Source: a virus. From it: a stretch of 64,000 nt of DNA. Both the position numbers and the translations under genes were made by a program. Below are positions 10,725 through 18,415 of this stretch, in pieces. Each line of letters starts with the position of its first letter. Positions within the stretch are counted from its first letter, which is position 1. The notes below the pieces were generated by a model that was not told the DNA's origin, did no database searches, and saw nothing but the letters and a program-made list of their open reading frames with translations. Location: positions 62,001 to 126,000 of IMG/VR virus record IMGVR_UViG_3300047548_001122. One strand, 5' to 3'.

Positions 10725-10733
10725 GGAGAAAAA

Positions 10734-11858
10734 ATGTTTACATTGGAAGTTAGTGTTACGGAAAAATGTAATCTTGGTTGTCCATATTGTTATGTGGCAA
10801 ACAGACCAACATGGATGACAAAAGAAGTTTTCGATCAAGGTATGGAAGACCTCACGAAACTAATGCAAAAATCTGGCGATAAAGATTATCATGTTAGTTT
10901 TTTCGGGGGTGAACCTTTACTTAATTGGGAATTAATTACTCATGCAGTACCGTATTTAAAATCGGATAAAAGATGTAAGGGTATTAATATCATTACTAAC
11001 TTAACGATGATTGATGAAGAGAAGGCCAACTATTTGAAAGAAAATAGTGTTGGTGTTTCTTGGTCGTTTGATGGTATGAGTTCAAATGAAAGTAGACCAC
11101 TTTTACCTTTACTCGAAAATACTAACCCAGAAACCGGCGAATTGTTTGATGGCATTCTTTCAATGTATGAATATAAAAAGGATATCATAAAAGGTTTGAC
11201 AAATGGTTGCAAGGTTATGATATGGCCAGGCAATACAAAAGACATGAAAGAAAATTTTGAATTTTTGCTCGAATGGGGAATAGAACATCCAGATTTCAGT
11301 ATTGTTCGTGATGATGTTTGGACAGCAGATGACATAAGACAGTTTAGATATGAATGTGAAAGATTAGCAGACTTTTGGATAGAACAACTGAAAGCGGGAA
11401 AACCCTGTTCTGTTGGATTTCTTAGACTTGCAATCTTAGACACATTATACGGATTGGTAAAAGGTAAAAGACCATTCGGATGTTTTGCTGGAGCAAATGG
11501 TGGAGTTTTAATGAGTTCTGGTGAATTTTATCCTTGTGCTAGATTTGCATCTAAAAAGATCATGAAGATGGATGAACAATATAACTTTAAATATTATCAA
11601 GACATTTTTAATCCTAAGAATTTCGATAAGTGTGAACCGTGTGATTTGAAACAAGTTTGCAATGCTGGTTGCACTTATTCTCAAATCATGAATGATAACA
11701 AACCATTGGATAGTATTTGTGAATTATTTCACATCTATTATGAACAAGCTATAAGAGTTGTGAATGAATGTAGAGATATTCCAACATTTCAAGATTTAGT
11801 GCTGCATTTTATTGAAAGTGTTGGTGTGGAAAATGAAGGATTGGAATGTAGGAATTAA
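10734..11858 (+). CDS. Radical SAM/SPASM protein (2 of 7)
   Basis: 374 residues with CNLGCPYC (Cys 12, 16, 19) and GGEP (58-61). The C-terminus contains CFAGANGGVLMSSGEFYPC and then CEPCDLKQVCNAGC followed by a later Cys in SICELFH. The CX2CX5CX3C spacing is the classic SPASM signature for auxiliary Fe-S clusters. Proteins of this design modify peptides or proteins: formylglycine formation, thioether bonds, or other Cys, Tyr or Asn chemistry. It has a good AAGGAG ribosome site and is separated from the first radical SAM gene by only 9 bases. Among the seven it is the clearest maturase-like member. A role on the Cys-rich product encoded 1.6 kb downstream is a hypothesis. Confidence 0.88.
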   Translation: MFTLEVSVTEKCNLGCPYCYVANRPTWMTKEVFDQGMEDLTKLMQKSGDKDYHVSFFGGEPLLNWELITHAVPYLKSDKRCKGINIITNLTMIDEEKANYLKENSVGVSWSFDGMSSNESRPLLPLLENTNPETGELFDGILSMYEYKKDIIKGLTNGCKVMIWPGNTKDMKENFEFLLEWGIEHPDFSIVRDDVWTADDIRQFRYECERLADFWIEQLKAGKPCSVGFLRLAILDTLYGLVKGKRPFGCFAGANGGVLMSSGEFYPCARFASKKIMKMDEQYNFKYYQDIFNPKNFDKCEPCDLKQVCNAGCTYSQIMNDNKPLDSICELFHIYYEQAIRVVNECRDIPTFQDLVLHFIESVGVENEGLECRN

Positions 11859-11859
11859 T

Positions 11860-12189
11860 ATGAAAAAATTAAAAAGTTTATTGTCAATACCTATAAAGGT
11901 AGAAATGCAACCTGTTGAACATGCTTCAAATAGAGTTATAACGGTTGATGAACTATCAAATCAAATAGAAGAGGCTAGAAAAGGTAAAGCTAAAGTTGAT
12001 AGTAAGTATGTTGGATACAATGAAGCTGGCCATTTATTTGATTACAAATTTGATTATGTTAAATTTTTAGATAATATGAGTTTCATAATTAAAGAGGCTA
12101 AAAAAAGACCTAGAGATAACAGATATAAGAGTGAACATAAATTAATGTTGTCGAACGCCGGCAAAGGGCAAGATATACAAAAAGAATAA
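11860..12189 (+). CDS. Small basic hypothetical protein between radical SAM genes
   Basis: 109 residues from the ATG at 11860, one base after the previous stop. An earlier in-frame ATG at 11812 would overlap the radical SAM gene by 47 bases and add a sequence unlike the rest, so it was not chosen. The protein is rich in Lys and Glu, with MKKLKSLLSIPIKVEMQPV at the start, a central EEARKGKAKVDSKYVGYNEAGH and a basic C-terminal third. No known domain is recognised. Its stop overlaps the ATG of the third radical SAM gene by one base, so translation is coupled. It could be an adaptor, a peptide-recognition partner or a substrate, but nothing in the sequence decides this. Confidence 0.6.
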   Translation: MKKLKSLLSIPIKVEMQPVEHASNRVITVDELSNQIEEARKGKAKVDSKYVGYNEAGHLFDYKFDYVKFLDNMSFIIKEAKKRPRDNRYKSEHKLMLSNAGKGQDIQKE

Positions 12190-13055
12190 TGGCTATAAAA
12201 GATTTTTTTGTTTTTCATGAATCCAATAAACCAATAATTACAAATTCTGGTGTTAATGTTTTATACTTCACAAATAAATGCAACTTAGCCTGCACTTATT
12301 GTTATGAGGATTTGCCTGGAAGACCCCCTCAAATTTTAAGTAAAGAGGATATTGTTCGTATTGTAGACGAAGTTATTTTGAGAGAGGATCCTGAAAAGCA
12401 AACACTATTTGTTTTATTTGGTGGTGAACCCACTCTAGAATGGGAAAATGTTTGTTTTGCTATGGAATATGCCTATAATAAAAAGAAAAACGTACACTTT
12501 AATATGACAACAAATGGTATAAAATACCTAAGTGAAAAATTTATAATTGAGACTAAAAATAACTTTTTCTACAAAAATAGAATGTTGTCTATAGATGTTA
12601 GTTTTGATGGCATCGGCAATAAAGACAGAATTTTCCATAATGGAAAAGAATCAACTTCTTCAATGTTGACTGTTTTTAAGAATTTGTTAGTAAATAACTT
12701 TAGATATAGACTCAGATATACTGTACATAAATATAATGTTAAATGGTGTTATGATGACATACACAAATTAATAAAGACGTTTAAACCTGAAAGATTGATA
12801 ACTTCAGTTGCATGGGACACTCTAGGTGAAGATGATTTAGTTAAGTTACAGGAAGTAAAAGACAAGTTTAGAGATGACTGGATAAATAGAAGAATAGACG
12901 TTCCAGTATGTGATATATTTTGTGACATGTGTAACGGATGCTCGGAGACAAAAGATATCAAAACCTATTTTACCAATGAAGGTAATGTAACAACTCATAA
13001 AAATTTTGAGAGTACGCCCAAATTTAAGGATTTTAAAGAAAAGGTAATGTTATGA
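12189..13055 (+). CDS. Radical SAM protein (3 of 7), short C-terminus
   Basis: 288 residues. CNLACTYC gives Cys 31, 35 and 38, and GGEP lies at 78-81 after a hydrophobic strand (LFVLFGG). The rest of the core follows, including MTTNGIKYL and VSFDGIG, typical of the radical SAM barrel. Near the end CDIFCDMCNGC forms a tight Cys cluster (CX3CX2CX2C) that may bind one auxiliary Fe-S centre, in place of a full SPASM domain. It overlaps the small gene before it by one base and the next gene by four, so all are probably co-expressed. The substrate is unknown. Confidence 0.85.
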   Translation: MAIKDFFVFHESNKPIITNSGVNVLYFTNKCNLACTYCYEDLPGRPPQILSKEDIVRIVDEVILREDPEKQTLFVLFGGEPTLEWENVCFAMEYAYNKKKNVHFNMTTNGIKYLSEKFIIETKNNFFYKNRMLSIDVSFDGIGNKDRIFHNGKESTSSMLTVFKNLLVNNFRYRLRYTVHKYNVKWCYDDIHKLIKTFKPERLITSVAWDTLGEDDLVKLQEVKDKFRDDWINRRIDVPVCDIFCDMCNGCSETKDIKTYFTNEGNVTTHKNFESTPKFKDFKEKVML

Positions 13056-13441
13056 ATAAAGATGAAATCGTAATTGAAAAATTGAAAAATATTGCTCAGA
13101 TTATCAATGATATCAAAGAGTATGACCAACCTCTTGCTGACTTAATTTGGATGGGTTTCGATACTTCTATGAGTTTAGCTAAATCCGTTTATGAAAATTC
13201 CGAGAAAGATGAACCTATTGATATTTCGGTTTATTTGGAACAAATGTGTGAAGTTCTAGGTATAAATCTGGAACAATTAATTTTAGATATAGTTCAGAAA
13301 AATAACACGAATGAAGTTGCTGAAAAAGAACCTGACACTGAAACTCTAGATTTCATAACTTCTGACATGGATGATTATGAAAAATTTTTGGCCAAAAATT
13401 CAGCGAAAAATAATCTAGATTTCTTATCTAAGGAAATATAA
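13052..13441 (+). CDS. Acidic hypothetical protein between a radical SAM gene and the Cys-repeat gene
   Basis: 129 residues, helical and acidic, with no recognised domain. It starts in a four-base ATGA-type overlap with the radical SAM gene and ends 4 bases before the gene for the CTCNCNY-tailed protein. The N-terminal 75 residues look like amphipathic helices (EKLKNIAQIINDIKEY, SVYLEQMCEVLGINLEQLIL); the last 50 are acidic and likely flexible. Its position between a modifying enzyme and its possible substrate makes a chaperone or recognition partner conceivable. This rests on position alone. Confidence 0.6.
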   Translation: MNKDEIVIEKLKNIAQIINDIKEYDQPLADLIWMGFDTSMSLAKSVYENSEKDEPIDISVYLEQMCEVLGINLEQLILDIVQKNNTNEVAEKEPDTETLDFITSDMDDYEKFLAKNSAKNNLDFLSKEI

Positions 13442-13445
13442 AAAA

Positions 13446-14045
13446 ATGGCTAGTTTAGGACAATTCTTTAATACCGATTCGCCGGTGTATGGCCAGACAA
13501 AACCGGCTGGTGTTCACAGAAAAATATCGAAAACATTTCAAGGAACTTTTGCAACTAATGCCGTTTCTTACGGTCTTTCTGAAGTAAATACCAGTACTAC
13601 TATATCATCATCGTTTTTCAATTCTTTAATTACTAATGCAAAATCTGAAAGAGTTAGAAGGGGAAAGGCAGATGCTAATATAAGTGCCGTTTCATCAGGC
13701 ACAGCTATATCAGCTACCACTCTTAATGATATTAGAAATGCATATAATGTTACAGATGATAGGGTAAATCAAGCGTGGGACGATTGGAGTGGAGCTAATG
13801 CTAATTCTCCAACCGAAACAGCTTTACCAACAAAAACAGTTTGGGGTCCTACAGCAGCTCCATCTAATGTTCCAGGAAGCGTATCTTCAGGTACAAAAAT
13901 TACCGCGAGTGTTATCAATAGTTTAGTGAATTCTTTAAATGCAGCAGGAGCAGTTTGTACCTGTAATTGTAATTACTGTACCTGTAACTGTAACTATTGC
14001 ACTTGTAACTGTAATTATTCCTGTACGTGTAATTGTAATTATTAA
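13446..14045 (+). CDS. Virion-like protein with a CTCNCNY cysteine-repeat tail
   Basis: 199 residues. The N-terminal 170 residues are Ser/Thr/Asn-rich with three related segments (ISSSFFNSLITNA, ISATTLNDIRNAYN, ITASVINSLVNSLN), a style seen in phage tail and capsid decoration proteins. Residues 171-199 are four copies of CTCNCNY, with a Ser inserted before the last, giving 12 Cys in 29 residues. The repeat reaches the stop codon. Such a tail could bind metal or form thioether or disulphide crosslinks. Three radical SAM genes lie directly upstream in the same operon, so this is the best candidate substrate in the window; that link is inference. A good AAGGA site supports the ATG. No other gene here carries the tail. 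Confidence 0.7.
   Translation: MASLGQFFNTDSPVYGQTKPAGVHRKISKTFQGTFATNAVSYGLSEVNTSTTISSSFFNSLITNAKSERVRRGKADANISAVSSGTAISATTLNDIRNAYNVTDDRVNQAWDDWSGANANSPTETALPTKTVWGPTAAPSNVPGSVSSGTKITASVINSLVNSLNAAGAVCTCNCNYCTCNCNYCTCNCNYSCTCNCNY
13956..14042 (+). repeat. Four-copy 21-base tandem repeat encoding CTCNCNY
   Basis: Units at 13956-13976, 13977-13997, 13998-14018 and 14022-14042, with one extra Ser codon (TCC) at 14019-14021. The amino acid sequence of each unit is identical while third codon positions differ (TAC/TAT, ACC/ACT/ACG, AAT/AAC, TGT/TGC). This suggests selection on the protein and not a fresh DNA-level expansion. Confidence 0.95.
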
Positions 14046-14047
14046 AA

Positions 14048-14518
14048 ATGTTATTTGATTTAAATCACTTGGAAGAAACTGAAATGTCTTACATTAGACA
14101 CTTCAACCATGGTATGATATTAGGTATGTGGTTGTTTTTTTGTTTTTGCGCTTCTCTTGTTTATTGTTTTTTTCCAATTAAATTCTTACAAGATTTTATA
14201 AGTGAAAGAATAAAAACAATGTATCATGGATTAATGTTGAGATGGTTCGAAGATGATAATTTTAATCCACTCAAACCAAAAAAAGATGCAATAAGAGAAA
14301 AAGTCTATAAAAAAGAATATATTGAAAATATACAAAAAGGATTAGTTAAACCATTTGGTAATTTCAGAACATCTTATGAACTGTTAGTTACTTCTTTAGC
14401 GAGTGTAATACATTCTACTATACCTCAGATATTAGTTCATGTTGCAGCTATGAATGTGGTAAGGTTGTATTTTAGTATTAAAATTGTGGAGAAATCATAT
14501 GAAGCAAAACAAAGTTGA
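14048..14518 (+). CDS. Small membrane protein, possibly DUF6356-like
   Basis: 156 residues with two hydrophobic stretches: about residues 23-50 (GMILGMWLFFCFCASLVYCF) and a weaker one around 115-140 (SLASVIHSTIPQILVHVAAM). The segment ETEMSYIRHFNHG just before the first resembles the start of DUF6356, a bacterial membrane family of unknown function, but the match is from memory and weak. A polar stretch separates the two segments. It starts 3 bases after the Cys-repeat gene and overlaps the next gene by 20 bases. It could anchor a process at the host membrane; no catalytic motif is seen. Confidence 0.6.
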   Translation: MLFDLNHLEETEMSYIRHFNHGMILGMWLFFCFCASLVYCFFPIKFLQDFISERIKTMYHGLMLRWFEDDNFNPLKPKKDAIREKVYKKEYIENIQKGLVKPFGNFRTSYELLVTSLASVIHSTIPQILVHVAAMNVVRLYFSIKIVEKSYEAKQS

Positions 14519-14903
14519 AATTGAAGGTGTAGATGCAAACACTTACGCAGGAAAAGCTATTCAAGCGTGTAAGTTAAAAGCTAGAGGTATATTTGGAGAC
14601 GAACTTTTAACATTTAAATTGTTGGATTTTGTGAGTTTTTTCTTATTAAATAATGAATTGTCATCCAAAGGATATACTATTACGGAAAATAACAGAGAAG
14701 AAGTTTATATTAAAATTATAGAAACTGGCGACATTCAATTGATTAATGATTTGGAAAAATACATTTCTCTTAGAGATTCTTTAAAAGAATTGGAAAAAAA
14801 GAAAGAAGAATATTATAATATTGTGGAAAAGTTGTCTAGTTTACAAGATTTCAATGATGAAGTCAGTATAAATGAAATAGTAGAGTCGTATTTAAGGAGA
14901 TAA
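14499..14903 (+). CDS. Hypothetical protein with C-terminal coiled coil
   Basis: 134 residues from the ATG at 14499, which follows GGAG (14487-14490) at good spacing. An upstream TTG at 14484 is in frame but lacks a ribosome site. Residues 1-90 are mixed alpha/beta with no recognised domain; residues about 85-115 (ISLRDSLKELEKKKEEYYNI) form a likely coiled coil. It overlaps the membrane protein gene by 20 bases and is followed 2 bases later by the next gene, so it belongs to the same operon. The role is unknown; small coiled-coil proteins of this kind are often structural in T4-like phages. Confidence 0.6.
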   Translation: MKQNKVEIEGVDANTYAGKAIQACKLKARGIFGDELLTFKLLDFVSFFLLNNELSSKGYTITENNREEVYIKIIETGDIQLINDLEKYISLRDSLKELEKKKEEYYNIVEKLSSLQDFNDEVSINEIVESYLRR

Positions 14904-14905
14904 AC

Positions 14906-15892
14906 TTGTTAATACTTTTAAATGGACCTAGAAGTGTACATTTAAGATCCATATCTAGAGCTATTATAGATCAACAAAAAAATTGGAGTTTTAAAGATTA
15001 TACCGTTAAATATAAAAATAACGGTTTTATTGTTTTGGATTCCAACCAAAACAACGTCTATTGTAATAATCCGGAGTTGGGAAACTTAAACCACGACATT
15101 TTTATAAGTTGTTTTACTCAAGAAGAGTTTGATGAGAAATCATTATTGATCGATGAGATAAACGATTTTAATAACAAAATAGATGAAGATATAAAGAAAA
15201 ACCATTTTATAGATTCTTGGCCAGTTACAGATTTTTCCTTTTTATTCGATCACGATTTTAATTTCGAACAAGATGAAACCTATGAAAAAATATTAGAAAC
15301 TTATAGAAACAGTTCAGATACGGATGATATTTGGACAGGAAGATTTTCCATTTCTTTTATAGAAAAACTAAAATCTGATATAGGATCAGAAAATTTAAAA
15401 ATCATAAACTTTATAAGAAATCCAAGTTCTTGTGCATTTACGAACCATTTGGATGAAAATTGTAAAATCGAACATGCAAACATATCAATTTTAAATATGT
15501 TCCTTGTCTCAAAATTACCCGAAACAATTAATGTGAAATATGAAGAATTTTTGAATGATAAAAAGTTTTCTTTGGACGGTTTGGAAATACATTTACCTGA
15601 ATTGATTGTGAATCATAATGGTTTAATTAGTGAGTATGAATTTTCAAAATATGATTCCGATTTAATAAATGATGAAATCATTAATAAACTGAATGATGTT
15701 TATTCCAATTTTAATTTAGTGGAAGTTATGAAAGATGGGTTAAGTGTAGACAATACCTCAGAAATTTACAATGAATTTTTCACGAATTTACAACAAAGAA
15801 TAAAAGAAGATATAAAACAAAGTATACCAGAAAACTTTTTTGTTGAATTGAATTATTCACCCCTATCACTAGAACAAATTATATCGAAATAA
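14906..15892 (+). CDS. Hypothetical protein, weakly sulfotransferase-like
   Basis: 328 residues starting at TTG 14906, supported by AAGGAGA (14893-14899) 6 bases upstream. The N-terminus LILLNGPRSVHLRSISRAII has the look of a phosphate-binding loop followed by a helix; a later KIINFIRNPSSC and VKYEEFL recall the 3'-phosphate-binding strand and following motif of sulfotransferases. The rest is acidic and poorly conserved in appearance. If correct it would transfer sulfate from PAPS to a sugar or protein, fitting the surrounding sugar-modifying genes. The similarity is faint and the assignment is tentative. An unrelated nucleotide-binding protein is the main alternative. Confidence 0.5.
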   Translation: MLILLNGPRSVHLRSISRAIIDQQKNWSFKDYTVKYKNNGFIVLDSNQNNVYCNNPELGNLNHDIFISCFTQEEFDEKSLLIDEINDFNNKIDEDIKKNHFIDSWPVTDFSFLFDHDFNFEQDETYEKILETYRNSSDTDDIWTGRFSISFIEKLKSDIGSENLKIINFIRNPSSCAFTNHLDENCKIEHANISILNMFLVSKLPETINVKYEEFLNDKKFSLDGLEIHLPELIVNHNGLISEYEFSKYDSDLINDEIINKLNDVYSNFNLVEVMKDGLSVDNTSEIYNEFFTNLQQRIKEDIKQSIPENFFVELNYSPLSLEQIISK

Positions 15893-15898
15893 AATTTT

Positions 15899-16777
15899 GT
15901 GTTTTTATTGAACTTGAGGAAGTATGATTTAGTTATTACCACATCATACAATTTTAAATTTGGTATTTGTGGTCATTTATTTGAAATGATAGAATATTAT
16001 TGGGCAATAAAAAATTGGACAAATCTAAATCCATGCATATTATTATCCGATGGAACAACTTTAGAAGAGTTTAATAAAGCTCTAGAAAACAAATATGATG
16101 ATTTGGTGATTGAAAATGTAATATATCATCCTTTCCCCAAAGTATTAATAACAAAAAATCTATTAATAGTTGACGGTTCTTCTCGATTTGATAGAACCGA
16201 AATATATTCGGACAACTTTTTCTTACTACGTTGTCACGAAAATGAATACGATTTTTACTCCAAAAATAAATCAAATTGTTACCTGTTTCAAGATTTTGAA
16301 ATCTATGAAGATATACCGGACAAAATAACAGTAATAGATTATAAGAAAAAAATATTATACAATAAATTTAAAAAAATTGAAGGCGCAGTTGATGATGCCG
16401 CAATGTTTTATTTGACTGACGTTAGTAGATTCATGTCCGAAGATGATGTTAAACACGTTATACAAAAATACCAATTTCCAGATAATGTAATTTTTACCAA
16501 TAAAACAGAACTGTATAAATCAATTAAAACTTATAAAGTTCCCGTTGAGAATATGTGGAATAAATTTTCAAAATATGTTTATACGAAATTGCCTGGAAAA
16601 AGAGATTGTTCAAGTAGATTCATTCTGGAATGTATGCATTATGGAAAAGAAGTTATCTACGACATAGATTACTTTGACAAATCTTTAGAAGTTAGAAAAA
16701 AAGATGGTGTCACCAACACTTCTTTAGGAAAAGGCGATCTTTTGGTCGAATATCTAAATGAACGAATTAAGCGTTAA
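15899..16777 (+). CDS. Hypothetical protein, possible GT-B glycosyltransferase
   Basis: 292 residues from GTG 15899. The N-terminal half alternates hydrophobic strands and helices (YDLVITTSYN, CILLSDGTT, LLIVDGSSRF), as in a Rossmann-like fold. The C-terminal part contains PGKRDCSSRFILECMHYGKEVIYD, like the end of some phage glycosyltransferases in which a conserved Arg/Glu region binds the nucleotide sugar. No family-defining motif is certain. The gene overlaps the next radical SAM gene by 20 bases and a clear GT2 enzyme follows, so a sugar-transfer role fits the context, but it remains an inference. Confidence 0.5.
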   Translation: MFLLNLRKYDLVITTSYNFKFGICGHLFEMIEYYWAIKNWTNLNPCILLSDGTTLEEFNKALENKYDDLVIENVIYHPFPKVLITKNLLIVDGSSRFDRTEIYSDNFFLLRCHENEYDFYSKNKSNCYLFQDFEIYEDIPDKITVIDYKKKILYNKFKKIEGAVDDAAMFYLTDVSRFMSEDDVKHVIQKYQFPDNVIFTNKTELYKSIKTYKVPVENMWNKFSKYVYTKLPGKRDCSSRFILECMHYGKEVIYDIDYFDKSLEVRKKDGVTNTSLGKGDLLVEYLNERIKR

Positions 16778-17750
16778 AAAAATTAACATAGATTATGATA
16801 GGTCTATAAACAATAGAGCTAAATTGGATACAGGTAAACTATGTAATTATAAATGCGAATTCTGTTATTATAAAAATCAACTAAGTGAGAGAGATGAACT
16901 AGATAAAATTTATCAAAGAGTGGATTATTTGTTAAGTTATGGAATAACACAAATTGATTTGAGTGGTGGTGAAAGTAGTGTAGAACCTAATTGGTTTAAA
17001 ATATTAGAATACTGTCAGAATAAGTTCGAAAGAATAAGTTGTTTAAGTCACGGAGGAAAATTTAGTGATAAAGAATTTATTCAAAAGAGTTATGAATTAG
17101 GACTGAGAGAGATATTATTCAGTTTACACTGTACTGAAGAATCGATACACGATAAAATAGTTGGTAAAAAAGGTGCTTTCAAAAATTTATTGAAAGCGAT
17201 AGAAAATTGTCATGATCTTGGTATTGAAGTTAGAATTAATACAACCATATACCACGAAAACTATGATAAGATAAACACCGATTTTATCAAAAGTTTAAAT
17301 CCTTCACAAATAAATTTTATAGCTTTGAATTATTGGCAAGATAATAGTGATTTTTCTACGATAGATTATGAAAAAGTTTGTTCATATGTTTCAAATTATA
17401 TCAAAAAGTTGCATGATAAAATAGAAGTTAATGCCAGATATTTTCCGTATTGCTTCATGCCAGACGAAGAACGTTTTATTAAAAATCACTATCATCATAT
17501 CTATGATATGAAAGATTGGAATAAAGCTGTATATAATGGTCAGTTAGATACCTCTATTACTTATACACACAAACAGAAAGTGGAACAATCATTTGATGAA
17601 GCTGAAAGGTTGCGTCTTTATACTTGTTTCAAAAGTAACGAATGTTTGAATTGCAAATATTTTTATGTCTGTGATGGAATAGAAAAACAATTGAAAGGTA
17701 AAATTCAACCTAAACCCATATTAGGTGAAAAGATAAAGGTCGTATGGTAA
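16758..17750 (+). CDS. Radical SAM protein (4 of 7), GGES variant
   Basis: 330 residues. LCNYKCEFCYY gives Cys 29, 33 and 36; the SAM-binding motif is GGES (70-73) where the others in this cassette have GGEP. LSLHCTEE-like strands (ILFSLHCTEESIHDKIVG) and RINTTIYHENYDKI match the later part of the radical SAM barrel. The C-terminus has CFKSNECLNCKYFYVC, a Cys cluster suggesting one auxiliary cluster. Overlaps of 20 and 7 bases with its neighbours tie it to a possible glycosyltransferase before it and a GT2 enzyme after it. This placement would also suit action on a sugar or nucleotide sugar. The substrate is unknown. Confidence 0.85.
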   Translation: MNELSVKKINIDYDRSINNRAKLDTGKLCNYKCEFCYYKNQLSERDELDKIYQRVDYLLSYGITQIDLSGGESSVEPNWFKILEYCQNKFERISCLSHGGKFSDKEFIQKSYELGLREILFSLHCTEESIHDKIVGKKGAFKNLLKAIENCHDLGIEVRINTTIYHENYDKINTDFIKSLNPSQINFIALNYWQDNSDFSTIDYEKVCSYVSNYIKKLHDKIEVNARYFPYCFMPDEERFIKNHYHHIYDMKDWNKAVYNGQLDTSITYTHKQKVEQSFDEAERLRLYTCFKSNECLNCKYFYVCDGIEKQLKGKIQPKPILGEKIKVVW

Positions 17751-18415
17751 ATCCTGATTTATCGATACTTATATTGACACACAAAAGACCTTTGTTATTT
17801 GAAAGGTGTTTAACTTCGGTTATGAATCAATATTCCGAAAATATAGAGGTTTTGGTTAATAACGATAGTTCAGATATAAAAGAAATCTTTTCGGAAAATG
17901 TTAAATATTTTTATGAGAAATTTGATAGTATTTCCGAAATATACGAATTTTTGTTGAAGATGTCGAAGGGAAAATACATTTACTTTTTAGAAGATGACGA
18001 TTACTTAACGGAAGATTTTTTAAATCAGAAGTTGGATTCGGATATAATTGCTGGGAATTATTGTCCTACATATAAACCTAATAAAATTTTAGATTTAATG
18101 AATATGTTCCAAGATTCTTTATTTTTCGATAGAGTAGATTTTATAAAAAAACTAAATTTGGAACATTTACAATTAGGACAGTTTATATTTAAAAAAGATG
18201 TTATAGAAGATTTCGTTTTTGAAAAAGATAATAATGTACATAACGATATCAAACTTGTATATCATGCTTCACTGAAATGTAAAACCTTTAAAACAACCAG
18301 TAAGTTTTTTTATTATCAGACTATAGACGGTAACGACAATATATCTTTTCCCAATACTATAAAAAATATATCGGTTACCGCATCTATGGATTTTTTAAAG
18401 AACTATGAAATATAG
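17744..18415 (+). CDS. Family 2-type glycosyltransferase
   Basis: 223 residues. The N-terminus LSILILTHKRPLLFERCLTS is the nucleotide-sugar-binding start of GT-A family 2 enzymes, followed by VLVNNDSSD and then FLEDDDYLTEDF, where the DDD cluster (84-86) should bind the metal and sugar diphosphate. The acceptor-binding C-terminal half is short. It would transfer a sugar from an activated donor to an unknown acceptor in the cytoplasm. It overlaps both flanking radical SAM genes (7 and 11 bases), so production is coupled. Bases 18405-18415 are shared with the next gene. Confidence 0.8.
   Translation: MVNPDLSILILTHKRPLLFERCLTSVMNQYSENIEVLVNNDSSDIKEIFSENVKYFYEKFDSISEIYEFLLKMSKGKYIYFLEDDDYLTEDFLNQKLDSDIIAGNYCPTYKPNKILDLMNMFQDSLFFDRVDFIKKLNLEHLQLGQFIFKKDVIEDFVFEKDNNVHNDIKLVYHASLKCKTFKTTSKFFYYQTIDGNDNISFPNTIKNISVTASMDFLKNYEI

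Noticed and set aside
11812-11859. Earlier ATG for the small gene at 11860
   Set aside because: It would lie inside the radical SAM gene for 47 bases. The ATG at 11860 directly follows the stop.
14484-14498. TTG at 14484 as the start of the gene at 14499
   Set aside because: The GGAG site at 14487-14490 lies after that TTG and is well placed for the ATG at 14499.
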